From NCBI GenBank assembly GCA_903939765.1, contig CAJAIK010000115.1:119871-183870 (forward strand): DNA of 64,000 nt, given 5' to 3'. Under the pieces are notes generated by a model. The model saw only the letters and a program-made list of their open reading frames with translations, did not search any database and was not told the origin of the DNA. Below are positions 59,384 through 64,000 of this stretch, piece by piece (position 1 is the stretch's first letter; every line of letters starts with the position of its first letter). Both the position numbers and the translations under genes were made by a program. Source of the stretch: an uncultured Chlorobiaceae bacterium (GTDB taxonomy: Bacteria > Bacteroidota > Chlorobiia > Chlorobiales > Chlorobiaceae).

Positions 59384-60073
59384 ATGGAGAATCAGGCTGT
59401 CATAACCATGAAATCGCTCTGCAAATTCTACGAGATGGGCGATCAGGTTGTCCATGCACTTGACTCAATCAATCTTGATTTCCAGCGCAACGATTATACG
59501 GCCATCATGGGGCCGTCAGGGAGCGGAAAATCAACACTCATGAACATTATCGGATGTCTTGATACCCCCACTTCGGGCAGTTATGAACTCAACCATCAGA
59601 GTGTTGCAGAAATGGATGACGACGAACTGGCCCGTATCAGAAACCGCGAAATCGGTTTTGTGTTTCAAACCTTTAACCTGCTTCCCCGCCTTAATTGCCT
59701 GAGCAATGTCGAGCTCCCGCTGATCTATGCCGGAGTATCGCCTGAAGAGCGGCAGGAACGTGCTCGTGAAGCGCTCGTCAAAGTGGGTCTCGGCGACAGG
59801 ATGACCCATAAACCTGCTGAACTTTCCGGAGGTCAGATTCAGCGGGTAGCCATAGCAAGGGCACTGATCAACAAGCCCTCCATCATTCTCGCCGATGAAC
59901 CAACAGGAAACCTCGACACCGCCACAAGCCATGACATCATGGATATTTTCGGATCGCTTTCCGAAGCAGGTAACACCATTATCCTGATCACCCATGAAGA
60001 AGATATTGCCCGATATACCCGTCGTGTCATTCGTCTCCGGGATGGAAAAATCGAAAGCGACACCAAACAATGA
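59384..60073 (+). CDS. MacB-type ABC transporter ATPase
   Basis: 229 aa LolD/MacB-type ATPase. Walker [10 protein letters not shown]-loop [13 protein letters not shown], signature [15 protein letters not shown] (the second residue after GGQ is I, not Q), Walker [13 protein letters not shown], and H-loop ITHEE. The ATG at 59384 follows macA closely; an extension from 59201 in another context is not used. It energises the two permeases that follow. Confidence 0.93.
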   Translation: MENQAVITMKSLCKFYEMGDQVVHALDSINLDFQRNDYTAIMGPSGSGKSTLMNIIGCLDTPTSGSYELNHQSVAEMDDDELARIRNREIGFVFQTFNLLPRLNCLSNVELPLIYAGVSPEERQERAREALVKVGLGDRMTHKPAELSGGQIQRVAIARALINKPSIILADEPTGNLDTATSHDIMDIFGSLSEAGNTIILITHEEDIARYTRRVIRLRDGKIESDTKQ

Positions 60074-61338
60074 ACCGGACGACATACCAACAGTTCCGTT
60101 ATGAAACCACTGAGAGCCTGAAAATGGCCCTCTATCAGATACGTGCCAATAAAATACGCTCGTTCCTGACAGCTCTGGGCGTGATTATCGGCATTGTCGC
60201 CATTACCATGATGGGAACCGCAATCAACGGTATCGATCTGGGATTCGAAAAAAGCCTTGCCATGCTCGGCTACGACGTTATCTATGTCCAGAAATCATCA
60301 TGGAGCACCATGGGGGAATGGTGGAGGTACCGGAACCGTCCGGACCTGAAAACAACCTATGCCGATCAACTCAATCGTATTATTGCCGATACTCCCCGCT
60401 CTGAGCTTCTCATTGCTGTACCTCAGATGTCAACCTACCAGGCATCGGCAAAGTACCGTGAACGAGTTCTTGAACAGGTCTTTTCCCTCGGGACAACCCA
60501 TGAGTACCTGCAGACCGCATCCGGCAATCTTACCGCCGGACGATTCTTTACTGCCGGAGAATCAATCAGCAGGGAGATGGTCGCGGTCATCGGTGACGAT
60601 ATTGCCACCGGCCTCTTTCCGGGTGAACCAGCTCTGGGCAAATCAATCCAGCTCAAAAACCGCAAGCTCCGCATTATCGGCATCTTTAAAAAACAGGGGA
60701 AGTTTCTCGGGCTCTTCAGTTTTGACAATCAAATCATCATGCCGCTCGGAGCCTTTGAAAAAGTATATGGAAAAAACATGTTCATAACCATCAGGGTAAA
60801 AATCAAAGCCCAGGAGCGTGTTGCTGAAGCAAAAGAGGAGCTGCTCGGATTGATGAGAAGAATCCGGAGAATTTCGCCTGGAAATGAAGAGGACTTCTCC
60901 ATCAATGAACAGCAAGCATTCAAAAGCCAGCTTGACCCCATCAAAAACGGCATTGCTATCGCTGGCATCTTCATTACCGGCATGTCGCTCTTTGTCGGGG
61001 CCATCGGTATCATGAACATCACCTTTGTCAGCGTGAAAGAGCGTACCAGAGAGATCGGACTGCGCAAGGCCCTTGGCGCCAGACGTCGAACCATTCTGCT
61101 GCAATTTCTCATCGAGTCGATCATGATCTGCCTCATCGGCGGCGTTATTGGTCTCGGAACGGCCCTGACGATCACCTTTGCCATTGAAAAAATTGTGCCC
61201 GATTTTCCGATACAATTCTCTTTGAATCTTGTGCTGGCAAGTCTTGTTGTTTCCGTGGCCACGGGTATTATCTCGGGACTTGCTCCTGCCGTAACGGCCT
61301 CAAAGCTCGACCCGGCAGACTCGCTGCGTTATGAATAG
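60070..61338 (+). CDS. MacB-type ABC transporter permease, first copy
   Basis: 422 aa: an N-terminal membrane helix, a large periplasmic MacB_PCD domain (residues ~45-285) and a C-terminal FtsX domain with three helices containing [30 protein letters not shown]. Four membrane helices overall. It overlaps the ATPase by 4 bp and precedes a second, related permease. Confidence 0.9.
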   Translation: MNRTTYQQFRYETTESLKMALYQIRANKIRSFLTALGVIIGIVAITMMGTAINGIDLGFEKSLAMLGYDVIYVQKSSWSTMGEWWRYRNRPDLKTTYADQLNRIIADTPRSELLIAVPQMSTYQASAKYRERVLEQVFSLGTTHEYLQTASGNLTAGRFFTAGESISREMVAVIGDDIATGLFPGEPALGKSIQLKNRKLRIIGIFKKQGKFLGLFSFDNQIIMPLGAFEKVYGKNMFITIRVKIKAQERVAEAKEELLGLMRRIRRISPGNEEDFSINEQQAFKSQLDPIKNGIAIAGIFITGMSLFVGAIGIMNITFVSVKERTREIGLRKALGARRRTILLQFLIESIMICLIGGVIGLGTALTITFAIEKIVPDFPIQFSLNLVLASLVVSVATGIISGLAPAVTASKLDPADSLRYE

Positions 61339-61346
61339 GAGTTCTT

Positions 61347-62582
61347 ATGTTGTTGCGTGAAACCGTCATTCAGGCACTTTCTTCCCTGGCTGTCAACAAG
61401 CTCCGCTCATGGCTGACCATCATGGGCGTCGCTGTCGGCGTATTTTCCATCATTGCCGTCATGACCGCCCTTGATGCCATCGACAAAAGCGTCGAGTCAG
61501 GCCTGACAAGTCTCGGAGCCAACACCTTCCAGATACAAAAAAATCCAGCGACCGTGTTCGGTGGCGGGCATGGCCGCAATGTACTGGCCAACAGGAAAGA
61601 CATCACCTACAAGCAGGCCCAGCTTTTCAAAAAAAACATGGGATCAAAAGCCAGAACAATCGGCTTCATGATTTCCAGCCAGGCCAATCAGGCAAAATAT
61701 GCCAACCAGGCAACCAATCCTGACGTCATCATGCAGGGCGCTGACGAGAACTTCTCCCTCTCAAACGGCTATACCATAGCAACAGGACGTAATCTTTCAG
61801 AGACCGACATCCGATCAGCCAGAAACGCCGCCATCCTTGGAGGCGAAGTTGCCGCAAAACTCTTTCCGACTGGCGAAAATCCGCAAAACAAGTTTATCAA
61901 GGTAAACGGCGAAATCTACACGGTTGCCGGAGTTTTCGAAAAAAAGGGGGCTGCATTCGGTCAAAGTCAGGATAACTTTGTGCTCATTCCCATTACCCGA
62001 TACCTCGACCACATCAATGAAAAAAGCAGTTTAAGCATCACCATTGAAGCCCTCTCACGCAAAGAATATCAGCCAACTATCGACCGCGCAATCGGTGCAA
62101 TGAGACTTGCAAGGGGGCTGACCGTCAAGGATGCCAACGATTTTGAAATCAGAACCAATGAATCCCTGATCGACTCGTTCAGGGATATAAAACTCGCCAT
62201 CGGCACCGGCGCATTCATCATCAGCTTTATGGCCCTCCTGACCGCAGGAGTGGGAATCATGAACATCATGCTGGTCAGCGTCACCGAAAGAACCCGGGAG
62301 ATCGGAATCAGAAAATCGATCGGTGCTCCCCGCAGAACCATTCTTCGCCAGTTCCTCTTCGAATCATTTTTTCTTTCCCTTGCTGGTGGAGTGATTGGCG
62401 TTCTTGCAGGCATCACCGCAGGCAACGTTGTTGCGTGGAAATTCAATCTCCCTCCCATATTTCCATGGGTATGGATAACCGTCTCCATGATTGTCTGTTC
62501 CGGTATCGGTATGGCCTTTGGACTTTTTCCGGCATGGAAGGCTGCAAACCTCAACCCGGTGGAAGCTCTGAGACCAAAGTAG
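61347..62582 (+). CDS. MacB-type ABC transporter permease, second copy
   Basis: 411 aa, same organisation: an N-terminal helix after LSSLAVNKLRSWLTIMG, a periplasmic MacB_PCD domain, and a C-terminal FtsX domain with GVGIMNIMLVSVTERTREIGIRKSIGAPR. Lies 8 bp after the first permease, so the two may form a heterodimer with the single ATPase. The sequence differs clearly from the first copy, so this is not a recent duplication. Confidence 0.9.
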   Translation: MLLRETVIQALSSLAVNKLRSWLTIMGVAVGVFSIIAVMTALDAIDKSVESGLTSLGANTFQIQKNPATVFGGGHGRNVLANRKDITYKQAQLFKKNMGSKARTIGFMISSQANQAKYANQATNPDVIMQGADENFSLSNGYTIATGRNLSETDIRSARNAAILGGEVAAKLFPTGENPQNKFIKVNGEIYTVAGVFEKKGAAFGQSQDNFVLIPITRYLDHINEKSSLSITIEALSRKEYQPTIDRAIGAMRLARGLTVKDANDFEIRTNESLIDSFRDIKLAIGTGAFIISFMALLTAGVGIMNIMLVSVTERTREIGIRKSIGAPRRTILRQFLFESFFLSLAGGVIGVLAGITAGNVVAWKFNLPPIFPWVWITVSMIVCSGIGMAFGLFPAWKAANLNPVEALRPK

Positions 62583-62630
62583 GGTGGATAGTTTGGCAAG
62601 TCCTGGAATAGAGCCTCACGTTGAGCCTGT

Positions 62631-63572
62631 TCATGAAATATGGAACAAATTGGCTGCATACTGTTTGACCTGATGCATCATGGTTGATTCACCGGCAGCA
62701 AATGCTTCAAGCTGCTTTTTCAGGCCGGAGCCTTCACCATAAGTACAGTCTACACGATCCCACGATGGCAACACATCGTTTTCAATCCACTGCCAGCGCT
62801 GCTCCCGGTCCGTGACGCTCTTGATACCAGTCAGCGTTTCGAAATATCCTGAAAAGGATGAAAAAGAGGCTTTGACGTTTTCAACCGCTCCGGAAAAATC
62901 AAGCTCGCTTCCAAACGAAACGACAATCCTTCCCTGAGGACTGATCGCATCAAAAACCGGCTGCAAGGTATTGAGCTGTTCATGACGAAGCAACAGTACA
63001 TTACCATTCCATATCACCCTGCGGGCCTCCTCTTCATTTCCCGCTTTTTCCAGTATGCGAAACCCCTCATCAATCATCCTGAATCCTGTCAGCAAATATT
63101 CTTCATTTTCTTTGCAGCAGTTTTTCTCAATCTCACCAATACCGCTTTCCTGATAGGCTGCATGTGCCCAGGCGATATCGGCAAAAATAGCATTGTTCCC
63201 ACGACGGATTTCATCAAGATCGACAAGAAAAAGCTGCCGGGCTGCTACCGAATGCATAAATGAAGGAACTGAAAAAAGGTTGTTAAGGGCAGAACGGAAC
63301 AACCTTGCGGGATCAAATGAAAAACCTTGATTCGTCGCCTCTTCCTGAATGACAAATTGATCAGGAGCATGCATCATTTCGGAAAACGCAAGCGCAATAC
63401 CAACCTGCCGCGAAGCAAACGCAGCCATCCCTGCCCACTTGAACAGCTCCGGTTTCTGCAAATACCACGCCGCATACTGAGCTGTAATGGCTATGTTACG
63501 CTCTACAATCCTCTCCTTCGGTGGCAAGCCGGATTCAAGCTGTTCAATCCATTCTTCTTTTGAGCGGCTCAT
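62631..63572 (-). CDS. Hypothetical protein (313 aa)
   Basis: Not recognised with confidence. The first third (RNIAITAQYAAWYLQKPELFKWAGMAAFASRQVGIAL) recalls the NxxxxxxYxxxxxxxPExxWAxxAxxxSRxxG pattern of DUF2515 family proteins, and the middle has a helical, acidic region (EIEKNCCKENEEYLLTGFRMI). Three lines of helices and no signal peptide or membrane segment. It converges with the MacB-like permease gene and its promoter region (63573-63822) holds nothing else that I can support. Confidence 0.55.
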   Translation of the reverse strand: MSRSKEEWIEQLESGLPPKERIVERNIAITAQYAAWYLQKPELFKWAGMAAFASRQVGIALAFSEMMHAPDQFVIQEEATNQGFSFDPARLFRSALNNLFSVPSFMHSVAARQLFLVDLDEIRRGNNAIFADIAWAHAAYQESGIGEIEKNCCKENEEYLLTGFRMIDEGFRILEKAGNEEEARRVIWNGNVLLLRHEQLNTLQPVFDAISPQGRIVVSFGSELDFSGAVENVKASFSSFSGYFETLTGIKSVTDREQRWQWIENDVLPSWDRVDCTYGEGSGLKKQLEAFAAGESTMMHQVKQYAANLFHIS

Positions 63573-63822
63573 GACAATACTTTGGTCTTAAAGGGTTACT
63601 GCTGTCAAGGATATAAACCAACAAATCAGATTATAAATTTTCGTCCGCATCAAACCGTTGTCGTATTCCCTGGCAAGAGAAGCAGCAACATGATTACAGC
63701 TCGCATTTCTTTACAGGTGTCACTCAATTGAGGATTTATTCAGCCGGTTTTGCTGTTTTCGTATTGACGTTTTTTATGAGCTGTTAATGCAAAACTTTTT
63801 AAACAAAAACACCCCAAAAACA

Positions 63823-64000
63823 ATGAAACCTCTTCAAAAACTTGCCAAATCATTCGTTTTTCTGCTCATTCTTGCCATGGCCAGCATGACCTGGGGCTGT
63901 GAGTCATCAACGAATGCCGGTCGCGGTGCAGGTATTGGTGCAACGGCTGGCGGTGTTATTGGTGGTATTATCGGCAGCCGCTCGGGCAGTTGGGCGAAAG
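63823..64000 (+). CDS. Glycine-zipper lipoprotein (3' truncated)
   Basis: The start of a lipoprotein of the glycine-zipper/OmpA type. Signal peptide MKPLQKLAKSFVFLLILAMA, then MTWGC, lipidated Cys at about residue 26, then the repeated glycine motif GRGAGIGATAGGVIGGIIGS of Gly-zipper (YMGG-like) domains. The gene runs off the window. An in-frame ATG at 63787 is also possible. Confidence 0.75.
   Translation, partial: MKPLQKLAKSFVFLLILAMASMTWGCESSTNAGRGAGIGATAGGVIGGIIGSRSGSWAK

Overview
This window looks like chromosomal DNA of a green sulfur bacterium (Chlorobiaceae, Chlorobium/Pelodictyon type). It carries two genes that match BchU, the bacteriochlorophyll C-20 methyltransferase, and keep its known active-site positions. 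It also has a BchC-like bacteriochlorophyllide dehydrogenase and ArsA/Get3-like ATPases with a C-terminal small-heat-shock-like domain. The surrounding housekeeping genes and weak Shine-Dalgarno usage fit the same group. I see no tRNA, rRNA, CRISPR array or intact insertion sequence.

Layout. (1) 1-9.7 kb: the 3' part of a TPR/O-GlcNAc-transferase-like gene, then a minus-strand block aroQ-hslU-hslV-rpoN-DUF3109, then folD and radA on the plus strand and a small holin-like membrane protein. (2) 9.7-21.4 kb: a minus-strand pigment/tetrapyrrole island. In transcription order it reads small ORF, ArsA-2, BchU-2, hairpin, ArsA-1, radical SAM protein, BchU-1, orphan 144-aa protein, AraC regulator. 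Upstream lie a GIY-YIG-like protein and a ferredoxin-nitroreductase, and divergent from these is bchC. The ArsA-BchU pair has been tandemly duplicated, and a radical SAM gene sits inside one copy only. This is the most unusual part of the window. (3) 21.4-37 kb: an incomplete nucleoside/sugar-type ABC importer, several very small proteins, a PASTA protein, polyprenyl synthase, tatC, coaE, Fe-superoxide dismutase, lipoproteins, an RlmI-like methyltransferase, a P-type Ca2+ ATPase and a putative glycosyltransferase. (4) 37.5-44.1 kb: a complete N-ATPase operon in the order beta, epsilon, AtpQ, AtpR, a, c, b, alpha, gamma, with no separate delta gene but a delta-like tail on b. (5) 44.2-54.8 kb: an antitoxin with a truncated toxin, aspS, dnaX with an A10 frameshift site, a YihY-type membrane protein, an MFS transporter, purQ-purS, pssA, panB and a lipoate ligase. 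(6) 55-64 kb: ddl, a TPR protein, a TolC-MacA-MacB export cassette with two permease genes, an unrecognised 313-aa protein and the start of a glycine-zipper lipoprotein.

How they work together. Pigment genes (BchU paralogs, radical SAM protein, BchC) probably act on chlorosome bacteriochlorophyll. The ArsA-like ATPases are genetically tied to them, but their client is unknown. The N-ATPase is probably a second rotary ion pump beside the housekeeping FoF1. The 58-62.6 kb cassette forms an envelope-spanning exporter. All start codons were chosen by eye; TTG/GTG extensions were trimmed where a better ATG or ribosome-binding site lies inside.
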